In this document: positions 27,533-34,173 of the stretch, one piece after another
Layout of the letters: the number at the start of each line of letters is the position of its first letter
Position numbering within the stretch: the first letter of the stretch is position 1
NCBI GenBank assembly: GCA_934678955.1
Contig: CAKUSI010000007.1
Coordinates: forward strand, 1 to 34,173
Length of the DNA: 34,173 bases
Source: an uncultured Austwickia sp.
Lineage (GTDB): Bacteria; Actinomycetota; Actinomycetes; Actinomycetales; Dermatophilaceae
Direction of reading: 5' to 3'
The notes under the pieces: model-generated
What the model saw: only the letters and a program-made list of their open reading frames with translations
Told to the model about the DNA's origin: nothing
The model's database searches: none
Translations under genes and position numbers: made by a program

Positions 27533-30500
27533 ATGAGCGTCACGGAAGAGAACGCGGCCGGACCCCGCACGGTGAGAACCGGCTTGGCGGGGCACCTCTC
27601 CGGACGAAGGCCGGCCCGCTCCAGGCTGCCCGGCGCCATCAGCGCGCTGCTCGCGTTCTTCGGCCTCACGTGCGGAGTGCTCGCCCTGCTGCCGGCACCC
27701 GACCCTGGATCCGTCGACGAGCCGTCCTGGATCGAGCTGGCGCTCCTGTCCGTGGGCGTCTTCCCCAACCTTGGCTTCGCCACACTGCTCCTGATCGTTT
27801 CGGCGGCCGTCGGTGCACGCAAGCGCGTGGCGTGGTGGGCCATGTTCGCCTACCAGGGACTCCTGGCGGTCGACGAAGTCTCCTTCCTGCTCGGGAGCCC
27901 GCCGGAGGAGACGTTCGGGATCGAGGGCCCCGCCCCGCAACTCGCGGTGCGGGTGATCATTCTGGTCGTCCTGCTGGCGGCCTATCCCGAGTTCTACGCC
28001 CGCGTGCGCCGCGCTGCCCTGACCGCCGCTGTGGCCACGTTGGTGGGTGCCCTGGCCGCGGGGGTGCTCGTGGGGTGGGGGCTCGTCGAGCTGTTTCCCG
28101 GCACGGTGCCCGTTGGGGAGCGCCTGAGTTTCGCCCTTGGGGAGGTGGCCGGCCTTGGCGTGAGCCTGACCGAGGCTGCCAGCGAGCCGGGGCGTCCACC
28201 GGAGTGGCTGGTCACCTTGCTCGGCTTCTTCGCCGGGGCGGCCATCGTGGCGGCTGCGGTGGTCCTCTTCCGCTCGCGCCGCTCACGAAACGCGCTCAGC
28301 CCCGCGGATGAGGCGGCCTTGCGGGCGCTGGTGGAGCGCCACGGCAGCGCCGATTCACTGTCCTACTTCGCGCTGCGTCGGGACAAATCCGCGGTCTTCG
28401 GCCCGGACGGCCGCGCGGCCGTCGCCTACCGTGTCGAGGCAGGCGTGTGCATCGCCGCGGGGGATCCTCTGGGTGACCCCCGCTCGTGGGCGGGCGCGAT
28501 CTCGACCTGGCTGGACTCCGCGGCCGGGTACGGGTGGATGCCGGCCGTTGTCGCCGCCTCCCGAGAGGGTGCCACGGCCTACCACAAGGCGGGACTGTCG
28601 GTGCTGCACCTCGGCGACGAGGCCGTCGTCACGCCCGCGTCATTCTCGCTTCGGGGCTCGGACATGGCGCCGGTCCGTCAGGCGGTGAACCGGGCGACCA
28701 AGGCCGGGGTGAGCGTACGCATCCGACGCCACGCCGACGTCCCGGAGGAAGAGTTGGCCCGGGCGGGGGAACTCGCCGACGCCTGGCGCGGCGCGGAGAT
28801 GGAGCGGGGTTTCTCGATGGCCCTGGGCCGGTGGGGGGATCCCGCCGACGGTCAGTGCGTGCTCGCCGAGGCAGTGCTGCGAGCGGGCGAGCCCGACGAG
28901 GAGGTCGTCGGACTGCTGTCCTTCGTGCCTTGGGGACGCGCCGGGATCTCACTCGACGTGATGCGCCGCGCGCCGGAGGCCCCGAACGGCACCTCTGAGA
29001 TCCTCGTCGTCGAACTCTGTCGTGGCGCTGACGAACTGGGCATCCGGCGGATCTCGTTGAACTTCGCCATGTTCCGTTCCGCATTCGAGGAGGGAGCGCA
29101 GCTGGGGGCCGGGCCCGTGTTGCGCACCTGGCGGGCTCTGTTGCTGTTCCTGTCCCGGTGGTGGCAGATGGAGTCGCTCTTTCGGGCCAACCTGAAGTAC
29201 GGGCCGAAGTGGAGCTCGCGATTCCTCTGCTTCGCCGATGCCGGATCCCTGCCCAGGATCGGGCTGGCGGTCGGACTCGCCGAGGGGTTCGTGCTCGGCG
29301 GGCGCCGCACGCGGCCACCGTCGGCCGGCTCCCTCGCACACGTGCCGAGCAACGCGCCCGCTGCGCACCTGTTGACCGAGCAGGAGCCGCAGACCTGTCG
29401 ACTGCCCGAGCAGGTGCGGCTGCGCCACGACAAGGCGGCCCGTCTCGCGGCCTCAGGGATCGACCCGTGGCCGGTCGCCGTTCCCCCGACGCACGCGCTC
29501 GGGGACCTGACCCACGCCGGCGTCGGTGCGGCGGTCTCGGTGGCGGGCCGAGTGCTGGCGGTGCGCGATTTCGGGGGCGTGGTCTTCGTCGATATCCGCG
29601 ACTGGTCCGGTGACACCCAGTTGGTGCTGGAGGAGTCACGATGCGGTGCCGACACCCTCGACGCCTTCCGTCGTCACGTCGACCGTGGCGACCTGATCGG
29701 GGCACAGGGCTCCTGGGGGAGCAGCCGCAAAGCCACCCCCTCGGTCCTGGTCAGCAGGTGGCGCACCGAGGCGAAGTGCCTGCACCCGATGCCTGACAAG
29801 CGACGCGGCCTGAGCGACCCGGAGACTCGCGTGCGACAGCGGTACCTCGACCTTGCTGTCAACCCCTTGATGCGTGAGAGGCTCGCCGCCCGCTCCGCGG
29901 TCCTGCACTCGCTGCGCGGCACGCTGGCCTCATACGGGTATCTCGAGGTCGAGACCCCCATCCTGCAGACCATCCACGGCGGGGCCAACGCGCGACCGTT
30001 CCGCACCCACATCAACGCCTACGACCTGGACCTCTACCTGCGGATCGCGCCCGAGCTCTATCTGAAGCGGCTCTGCGTCGGGGGGATGGACAAGGTGTTC
30101 GAGCTCGGCCGCACCTTCCGCAACGAGGGCGTGGACTTCTCGCACAACCCCGAGTTCACGATCCTGGAGGCGTACGCGGCGCACGGGGACTACGTCTCGA
30201 TGCGGCTGCTCTGCCAGGAGCTGATCCAGAACGCGGCGATCGCCGCGAACGGCCGCTGCGCGGTGCCGGGGCCCGACGGCGATTGGGTGGACATCTCGGG
30301 CGACTGGCCCGTCAGGACGTTCTTCGACGCGATCTCGGCGGCGCTGGTCAGTCGCGGCGGCCGCGCGGTCGACGAGAGTACGCCCGTCGAAGAACTACGG
30401 GCGATGTGCGACCTGGCGGACGTTCCGTATCAACGAGCCTGGGACGCAGGAACGGTCGCGCTCGAGATGTACGAACGCCTCGCCGAGGAGGCCACGAGGG

Positions 30501-30856
30501 AGCCCACCTTCTACACCGACTTCCCGCTGTCGGTGTCGCCGTTGACGCGCAGCCACCGCAGCGTCCCCGGCGTGACGGAGCGCTGGGACCTGGTCGCCTG
30601 GGGGGTCGAGCTGGGCACGGCCTATTCCGAGCTCACCGACCCGCTGGAACAGCGGCGTCGGCTCACCGCGCAGTCCGAGGCCGCGGCCGGCGGCGACCCC
30701 GAGGCGATGGAACTGGACGAGGAATTCCTGACTGCGCTGGAGTACGGCATGCCGCCCACAGGTGGCCTCGGGATGGGGGTGGACCGGGTCGTCATGCTCG
30801 TCACCGGCGCGAGCATCCGTGAGACGCTGCCGTTCCCGATGACCCGGCCCCGATGA
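27533..30856 (+). CDS. lysX: LysX: bifunctional phosphatidylglycerol lysyltransferase / lysyl-tRNA synthetase
   Basis: This encodes 1107 residues in three parts. Residues about 35-250 hold several transmembrane helices (for example PGAISALLAFFGLTCGVLAL and FATLLLIVSAAVGA). Residues about 255-585 are the MprF-type catalytic domain (DUF2156), with LSYFALRRDKSAVFGPDG, CIAAGDPLGDP and LKYGPKWSSRFLCF. From about 630 onward is a class II lysyl-tRNA synthetase: an OB-fold, motif 2 FELGRTFRNEGVDFSHNPEFT (about 860) and motif 3 GLGMGVDRVVML (about 1078). LysX charges tRNA with lysine and transfers it to phosphatidylglycerol, making the membrane less anionic and protecting against cationic peptides. 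The stop TGA lies inside a 13-bp tandem repeat. A housekeeping LysRS is presumably encoded elsewhere. Confidence 0.95.
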   Translation: MSVTEENAAGPRTVRTGLAGHLSGRRPARSRLPGAISALLAFFGLTCGVLALLPAPDPGSVDEPSWIELALLSVGVFPNLGFATLLLIVSAAVGARKRVAWWAMFAYQGLLAVDEVSFLLGSPPEETFGIEGPAPQLAVRVIILVVLLAAYPEFYARVRRAALTAAVATLVGALAAGVLVGWGLVELFPGTVPVGERLSFALGEVAGLGVSLTEAASEPGRPPEWLVTLLGFFAGAAIVAAAVVLFRSRRSRNALSPADEAALRALVERHGSADSLSYFALRRDKSAVFGPDGRAAVAYRVEAGVCIAAGDPLGDPRSWAGAISTWLDSAAGYGWMPAVVAASREGATAYHKAGLSVLHLGDEAVVTPASFSLRGSDMAPVRQAVNRATKAGVSVRIRRHADVPEEELARAGELADAWRGAEMERGFSMALGRWGDPADGQCVLAEAVLRAGEPDEEVVGLLSFVPWGRAGISLDVMRRAPEAPNGTSEILVVELCRGADELGIRRISLNFAMFRSAFEEGAQLGAGPVLRTWRALLLFLSRWWQMESLFRANLKYGPKWSSRFLCFADAGSLPRIGLAVGLAEGFVLGGRRTRPPSAGSLAHVPSNAPAAHLLTEQEPQTCRLPEQVRLRHDKAARLAASGIDPWPVAVPPTHALGDLTHAGVGAAVSVAGRVLAVRDFGGVVFVDIRDWSGDTQLVLEESRCGADTLDAFRRHVDRGDLIGAQGSWGSSRKATPSVLVSRWRTEAKCLHPMPDKRRGLSDPETRVRQRYLDLAVNPLMRERLAARSAVLHSLRGTLASYGYLEVETPILQTIHGGANARPFRTHINAYDLDLYLRIAPELYLKRLCVGGMDKVFELGRTFRNEGVDFSHNPEFTILEAYAAHGDYVSMRLLCQELIQNAAIAANGRCAVPGPDGDWVDISGDWPVRTFFDAISAALVSRGGRAVDESTPVEELRAMCDLADVPYQRAWDAGTVALEMYERLAEEATREPTFYTDFPLSVSPLTRSHRSVPGVTERWDLVAWGVELGTAYSELTDPLEQRRRLTAQSEAAAGGDPEAMELDEEFLTALEYGMPPTGGLGMGVDRVVMLVTGASIRETLPFPMTRPR

Positions 30857-30910
30857 GCGGCCCCGACGAGCGGCCCCGACGAGCCGCCCCGATGAGTCGC
30901 CTGCGATGAG
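30845..30910 (+). repeat. 13-bp tandem repeats at the lysX/DUF998 junction
   Basis: Four 13-bp units lie head to tail: CGGCCCCGATGAG (30845-30857), CGGCCCCGACGAG (30858-30870), an identical copy (30871-30883) and CCGCCCCGATGAG (30884-30896). A degenerate fifth unit ends at 30910. The lysX stop lies in unit 1, and the start ATG of the next gene (30906-30908) lies in the fifth. The 13-bp period would shift frame with every unit gained or lost. Confidence 0.85.
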
Positions 30911-31628
30911 GCCTCGCGACGAGCCGGGACGGGTCCCCGCCGATCCACTCTGGCGGCGCGGAAGCGCCGTCATGTCCGTCCTGCTTGCGCTCGGGGGTCT
31001 CGCATACGCCTCTTGGCTGCTGCAGGGGTGGGTGGCGCCCGACGGACTCGACCCGGTGCGCACCTACGCGAGCGAGCTGTCGGCGACCGACCAGGCCAAA
31101 TCGTGGTTCTTCCGTTGCGCCGACATCCTCGCCGCCCTGCTCGTGGGCTCCGCCGCGGCCCTCGCGCTGCGCAGTCGTCCTCACTCCCGCCTCGGCTGGT
31201 GGGCGCTGGGGGTCTTCGCGGTCGCGACCCTCGCCGACGCCGCCTTCCCGCTGTCCTGCGCACCGAGCGCCGACGCGGCCTGCGCCGCTCGCGAGACCGC
31301 CCGCCAGGTCCCCCTCAGCCACGAGATCCACCTACTGACCTCGGTCGTCGCGGGCGCCGCCCTGGCGTTCGCGGTGGTGGCCCTCAGCACGTGGCGGCTT
31401 GGCCGCGGTCGCGCGCTGATCACGCTCAGCGTTCTGACCGGGACCGGCTATCTGCTCGGGACCGCCCTGACGCTCGCCGAGGCGGGACGGGCCTACGTGG
31501 ACTGGCCATGGCCGGCGGCCCTCGGCGCGGCCCAACGCGGACAACTGCTGTGCGCCTCCGCCTGGCTACTGGTCCTGGCGGCGCGGTGGCGCCGCGGGCT
31601 TCGGCCGGGTCGCGGGGAGCCGCGGTGA
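30906..31628 (+). CDS. DUF998-like integral membrane protein
   Basis: This encodes 240 residues with about six predicted transmembrane helices, including SAVMSVLLALGGLAYASWLL, ILAALLVGSAAALAL, WWALGVFAVATLADAAF, LLTSVVAGAALAFAVVAL and LITLSVLTGTGYLLGTAL. The extracytoplasmic-type segment WVAPDGLDPVRTYASELSA and the loop with LSCAPSADAACAARE, containing two cysteines that could form a disulfide, resemble DUF998 proteins. These have no firm function. The ATG lies in the degenerate unit of a tandem repeat 49 nt after lysX. The TGA overlaps the next gene's GTG. Its place between lysX and a hydrolase gene suggests a part in handling aminoacylated lipids; this is inference. Confidence 0.75.
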   Translation: MRPRDEPGRVPADPLWRRGSAVMSVLLALGGLAYASWLLQGWVAPDGLDPVRTYASELSATDQAKSWFFRCADILAALLVGSAAALALRSRPHSRLGWWALGVFAVATLADAAFPLSCAPSADAACAARETARQVPLSHEIHLLTSVVAGAALAFAVVALSTWRLGRGRALITLSVLTGTGYLLGTALTLAEAGRAYVDWPWPAALGAAQRGQLLCASAWLLVLAARWRRGLRPGRGEPR

Positions 31629-32434
31629 GCGTCACCCGGATCCTCGGGCCGGGCACGGGCCCGCGGGTGCTCCTCCTTCCCGGGCTGGGATTGACCGGGC
31701 GGGTGTACGACCCCGTCATCGATCGTTTGCGTCGTGACCACGAGATCGTCACGCTCGACCGGCCCGGGCTGGGTCTGGCCGCTCGGCATCCGCTGACCGT
31801 GCCCAGGCTCGCCGACTGGGTCGGGCAGATCGACGCCGCGCTCGACCGGGCCGACGCAGCCGCCGGGCGTCCCCGTCCCGCCGTGCTGGTCGGGCACTCG
31901 ATGGCGGGGCTGGCCGCGCAGGCATACGCGCGTCAGGTGCCCGCCCGCGTCGCCGCCCTCCTGCTGTTGGACTGCAGCGTCGCGGAGCCGCAGGACGCCG
32001 CAACCCTCGCCGCCTCCCCGGCGGTTCAGTCCTCGTGGCACGGCGAGGGGGTGCGGGGCCTGCTGGCCGCATGGGCCTGCTCGGGCGGCGGGGCGCCTGG
32101 TCCCAGGGGCCGGGCCCGGGTCGTCGTCGCGGAGATGCTGGCCTACCGGCCGATGGGCGCGGACCTGCTGCGGCGACGCGCCGCGCGACGGCTCACCGTC
32201 CCCACCATCGTCCTGGCCGTCACGTGGACCACCTGGGCGCGACGGGACAGTCGCTGGCTCGCCGCACAGGAGGGGCTGGCGCGCACGCTGCGGGAGACCC
32301 ACGCCGACGGCGTGGCCGGGGTCGGCTTCCGTCGGATCGCGGCGGGTCATCTGGCGATGCGCTGGGCGCCGGACCTGGTTGCGGCGTCGGTGCGGGAGAT
32401 CACGCGACCCCTCGGGGACGGTACTGGAGGCTGA
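31625..32434 (+). CDS. Alpha/beta hydrolase
   Basis: This encodes 269 residues of alpha/beta-hydrolase fold. RVLLLPGLGLTG holds the oxyanion-hole region, VTLDRPGLG follows, and the nucleophile elbow GHSMAG places Ser92. A C-terminal GFRRIAAGHLAM carries the likely catalytic His. No signal peptide is visible. GTG at 31625 overlaps the DUF998 stop (GTGA), so the two are coupled. In some bacteria, hydrolases encoded next to aminoacyl-phosphatidylglycerol synthases remove the amino acid again; that role would fit here but is inferred from context. The last 35 bp overlap the 3' end of the convergent AlkB-like gene. Confidence 0.85.
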   Translation: MSVTRILGPGTGPRVLLLPGLGLTGRVYDPVIDRLRRDHEIVTLDRPGLGLAARHPLTVPRLADWVGQIDAALDRADAAAGRPRPAVLVGHSMAGLAAQAYARQVPARVAALLLLDCSVAEPQDAATLAASPAVQSSWHGEGVRGLLAAWACSGGGAPGPRGRARVVVAEMLAYRPMGADLLRRRAARRLTVPTIVLAVTWTTWARRDSRWLAAQEGLARTLRETHADGVAGVGFRRIAAGHLAMRWAPDLVAASVREITRPLGDGTGG

Positions 32435-33128
32435 TCCGCGGCCCGGTCGCCGTGCCGACCTTGGGGACGGCGTGCTCCCAGGTCCGTTGGCAGGAGCCCC
32501 CCATCACCAGCAGATCGCCATGCCCGACCACGAACCGCAGTGAGGTCCGCGCTCCACCTCCGGTGCCGGGGGCGTCCGTCCGTCGGGGGCGCAGCAGCAG
32601 CGGCCGTGGCGTCCCGAGCGAGACGATCGCGACCATCGTGTCGCAGGTGGCGCCCCGGCCGATCGTGTCGCCGTGCCAGGCGACCGAGTCGCGGCCGTCG
32701 CGGTAGAGGCACATGCCCACGCTGGTGAACGGCTCGCCGAGTTCGGCCGCGTAGTGGGCGGTGAGCGCCAGGCGGGCACGGTCCACGAACGGGTGGGGGA
32801 GCGCCTCGTCGGCGCCGAAGAATCGCAGGAGCCTCGGCGTGTCGACGACCCGTTCATACATGCGGCGGCGCTCCCCACGCCAGTCCACGTCGCGGCGAAG
32901 GGCGTCGAACAGCCGCTCCGAGCCGGTCACCCAGCCGGGCCGGAGATCCACCCAAGCGCCGTGGGATAGCTGCGTGCGACGGATGCCGCCGGGTAGCTCC
33001 CGGAGCCCGAGCTCCTCCTCCAGGTCCAGCAATGACCCCTGGAGGCCGATGGGGCCGTCGCGACGTAGCGCCTGGGGATCGGCGGGGAACCCGCGGTTCG
33101 AGGCGTCCACGGAACGGCTGAGGGGCAC
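32400..33128 (-). CDS. AlkB-like 2-oxoglutarate/Fe(II) dioxygenase
   Basis: This encodes 242 residues. The iron ligands are visible as WHGD (His152 and Asp154) and His219 in TWEHAVPK. Arg231 in RISLQYRP would bind 2-oxoglutarate. MCLYRDGRDSVAWHGD and the late GDLLVMGGSCQRTWEHAVPK are typical of the AlkB clan, whose members demethylate alkylated bases in DNA or RNA. GTG at 33126-33128 is chosen because TACGAT (33135-33140) lies exactly 6 nt upstream, a leaderless arrangement. A longer in-frame start would run into the 90-bp repeats and is unlikely. It is divergent from recO, another repair gene, and overlaps the convergent hydrolase gene by 35 bp. Confidence 0.85.
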   Translation of the reverse strand: MPLSRSVDASNRGFPADPQALRRDGPIGLQGSLLDLEEELGLRELPGGIRRTQLSHGAWVDLRPGWVTGSERLFDALRRDVDWRGERRRMYERVVDTPRLLRFFGADEALPHPFVDRARLALTAHYAAELGEPFTSVGMCLYRDGRDSVAWHGDTIGRGATCDTMVAIVSLGTPRPLLLRPRRTDAPGTGGGARTSLRFVVGHGDLLVMGGSCQRTWEHAVPKVGTATGPRISLQYRPRGVA

Positions 33129-33134
33129 GCACTC

Positions 33135-33140
33135 ATCGTA
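33135..33140 (-). promoter_or_regulatory. -10 element of the AlkB-like gene, leaderless architecture
   Basis: TACGAT on the minus strand is 6 nt upstream of GTG 33128. No ribosome binding site or clear -35 was seen. Confidence 0.5.
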
Positions 33141-33180
33141 CAGCTGTTTGATCAACGCTTCGTTCTGGCCGCGGCGATGC

Positions 33181-33396
33181 ACTAGCTTGGCCGCGACGGA
33201 GCGTGAGGAGATGAGCGAGACAAGCATGCTGATCGACGATGCGCGTAGCGGAGGGCAGGCCGAGCGGAGCGCTGGCCTGGCCGCGGCGGAGCGTGAGGAG
33301 ATGAGCGAGACAAGCATGCTGATCGACGATGCGCGTAGCGGAGGGCAGGCCGAGCGGAGCGCTGGCCTGGCCGCGGCGGAGCGTGAGGAGATGAGC
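33181..33396. repeat. 90-bp tandem repeat in the alkB-like/recO divergent region
   Basis: Copy A is 33191-33280, copy B 33281-33370 (one mismatch, at 33196), and a partial copy C 33371-33396. A degraded 10-bp extension lies at 33181-33190. Each full unit contains GCGTGAGGAGATGAGC, the 8-bp palindrome AGCATGCT, and a GCGTAGCGGAGGGC / GAGCGGAGCGC stretch. The period is a multiple of three, and several frames stay open on both strands. After copy C the sequence diverges, then resumes as AGCAATATGCT, which holds the recO -10 at the place where AGCATGCT would fall. Confidence 0.95.
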
Positions 33397-33407
33397 TAAG
33401 CAAGCAA

Positions 33408-33413
33408 TATGCT
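33408..33413 (+). promoter_or_regulatory. recO -10 element, leaderless architecture
   Basis: TATGCT lies exactly 6 nt upstream of the recO GTG (33420-33422), with no ribosome binding site between. It sits at the end of the partial third repeat copy. No -35 consensus is visible 17 nt upstream. Confidence 0.6.
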
Positions 33414-33419
33414 GGCCGC

Positions 33420-34148
33420 GTGCCCTTGTACCGCGAGGCGGCGATCGTGCTGCGCACCCAGAAGCTGGGGGAGGCCGACCGCATCGTCACGCTTCTCACG
33501 CACGGACGCGGGCTGGTGCGTGCGGTTGCCAAGGGGGTGCGGAGGACGAAGTCGCGTTTCGGCGCGAGGCTGGAGCCGGCCATGGTGGTGGACCTCATGT
33601 GTTATGAGGGCCGCAGCCTCGACACGATCACGCAAGCCGACATGATCGCGCCCTACGGGGAGGCGCTGGCCCGCGACTATCCGGCGTGGACGGCGGCCGC
33701 CGCGATGCTGGAGACCGCGGAGCGGCTCAGCGCGGACGCCGAGCCCAGTCCCCAGCAGTTCCGGCTCCTGACCGGCGCGCTGGCGGGCCTCGCCGGGGCC
33801 GAGCACGATCCGTCGCTGATCCTCGACGCCTACCTGCTGCGGGCGCTGTCGACCGCCGGGTGGGCCCCCAGTTTCTCGGACTGCGCCCGGTGCGGGGCAC
33901 TCGGGCCGCACAAGGCGTTCAACCTCGCCGCCGGCGGCTGCGTGTGTCCCTCCTGCCGCGCGCCTGGCTCGGCGGCGCCCGCCCTCGACACCCTCGCCCT
34001 GCTCGGCGCCCTGCTGGAGGGTGACTGGGTGGTCGCCGACGCGTCGCTGCCCAAACACCGGCGCGAGGGCAGCGGGTTGGTCGTCGCGTTCCTGCACTGG
34101 CACTTGGAGCGCGGCGTGCGCGCCCTGCGTCTGGTGGAGCGGTCTTGA
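33420..34148 (+). CDS. recO: DNA repair protein RecO
   Basis: This encodes 242 residues. The N-terminal OB-fold (YREAAIVLRTQKLGEADRIV, LTHGRGLVRAVAKGVRR, RLEPAMVVDLMCYEGRSLDTI) and the helical C-terminal part with a zinc site (CARCG near residue 154, CPSC near 176) are characteristic. RecO anneals strands and loads RecA with RecR in RecF-pathway gap repair. GTG at 33420 has a -10 (TATGCT) 6 nt upstream. The gene follows a 90-bp tandem repeat. The next gene starts 2 nt after the stop. Confidence 0.95.
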   Translation: MPLYREAAIVLRTQKLGEADRIVTLLTHGRGLVRAVAKGVRRTKSRFGARLEPAMVVDLMCYEGRSLDTITQADMIAPYGEALARDYPAWTAAAAMLETAERLSADAEPSPQQFRLLTGALAGLAGAEHDPSLILDAYLLRALSTAGWAPSFSDCARCGALGPHKAFNLAAGGCVCPSCRAPGSAAPALDTLALLGALLEGDWVVADASLPKHRREGSGLVVAFLHWHLERGVRALRLVERS

Positions 34149-34149
34149 C

Positions 34150-34173
34150 ATGATCGAGCGACCCGACCTGAAC
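34150..34173 (+). CDS. Start of a gene cut by the window end (possibly uppS)
   Basis: ATG at 34150-34152 opens a frame of eight codons (MIERPDLN) before the window ends. It starts 2 nt after recO. In actinobacteria recO is commonly followed by an isoprenyl (undecaprenyl) diphosphate synthase gene, so that is the best guess. Nothing in the eight residues confirms it. Confidence 0.35.

Noticed and set aside
33182..33317. N-terminal extension of the AlkB-like protein into the 90-bp repeats
   Set aside because: The frame is open, but the extension would consist of repeat-derived residues. A -10 (TACGAT) lies inside it, 6 nt before GTG 33128, which better explains the start.
33181..33396. CRISPR array or insertion sequence
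   Set aside because: The 90-bp units are directly adjacent with no spacers, there are no cas genes, and no transposase or terminal inverted repeats are present.

Overview
The window is dense, very GC-rich actinobacterial chromosome, with frequent GTG starts and many GTGA/ATGA stop-start overlaps. Its backbone is the conserved actinobacterial housekeeping order lepA - hemW - DUF3097/hrcA - dnaJ - rsmE - phoH - ybeY - corC-like - era - leuA - recO. The long-type LeuA, the LysX-type fusion of a lipid lysyltransferase with lysyl-tRNA synthetase, the DivIVA-like coiled-coil proteins and the DUF3097 gene also point to Actinomycetota. The genus cannot be read from the sequence. No prophage, insertion sequence, CRISPR array, rRNA or tRNA was recognised.

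Layout. 1-1.5 kb: the 3' end of the principal sigma factor gene, facing a PemK/MazF-like gene coupled to a GNAT acetyltransferase gene. 1.76-8.6 kb: lepA, trmB, two overlapping genes for long DivIVA/Scy-like coiled-coil proteins, and hemW. 8.6-13.8 kb: a small CVCGP-motif protein, then on the minus strand nrtR, nadA, nadB and nadC (de novo NAD synthesis with its own regulator). 13.9-17.3 kb: DUF3097 and hrcA-dnaJ diverge around a single CIRCE heat-shock operator. 17.3-21.9 kb: rsmE, phoH, ybeY, a CBS-domain membrane protein and era, nearly all overlapping or tightly packed. 21.9-25.2 kb: accessory genes (an unknown protein, a permuted papain-fold protein, a SIRT5-type sirtuin, a small membrane protein, and a lectin-LysM protein). 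25.4-27.45 kb: leuA with a candidate leader-peptide attenuator and a strong 3' hairpin. 27.5-32.4 kb: lysX, a DUF998 membrane protein and an alpha/beta hydrolase, which look like one membrane-lipid aminoacylation cassette. 32.4-34.17 kb: an AlkB-like oxygenase gene and recO diverge around a 90-bp tandem repeat, then a new gene begins at the edge.

Regulation stands out more than any single novel protein. The nadABC promoter (TTGACA-16-TATGCT) carries an imperfect palindrome over its -10, directly downstream of nrtR. One CIRCE lies between divergent -10 elements that share two bases. leuA has a leaderless 21-codon ORF with adjacent Leu codons feeding an 11-bp stem. Five starts (nrtR, DUF3097, the leuA leader, alkB-like, recO) have a TANNNT box exactly 6 nt upstream, the signature of leaderless transcripts.

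I found no clearly undescribed multi-gene system. The best candidates for a second look are the leuA leader, the shared CIRCE, the 90-bp repeat that runs up to the recO promoter, the lysX-DUF998-hydrolase cassette, and the lectin-LysM protein. All functional statements rest on motif recognition by eye; no database search was run.
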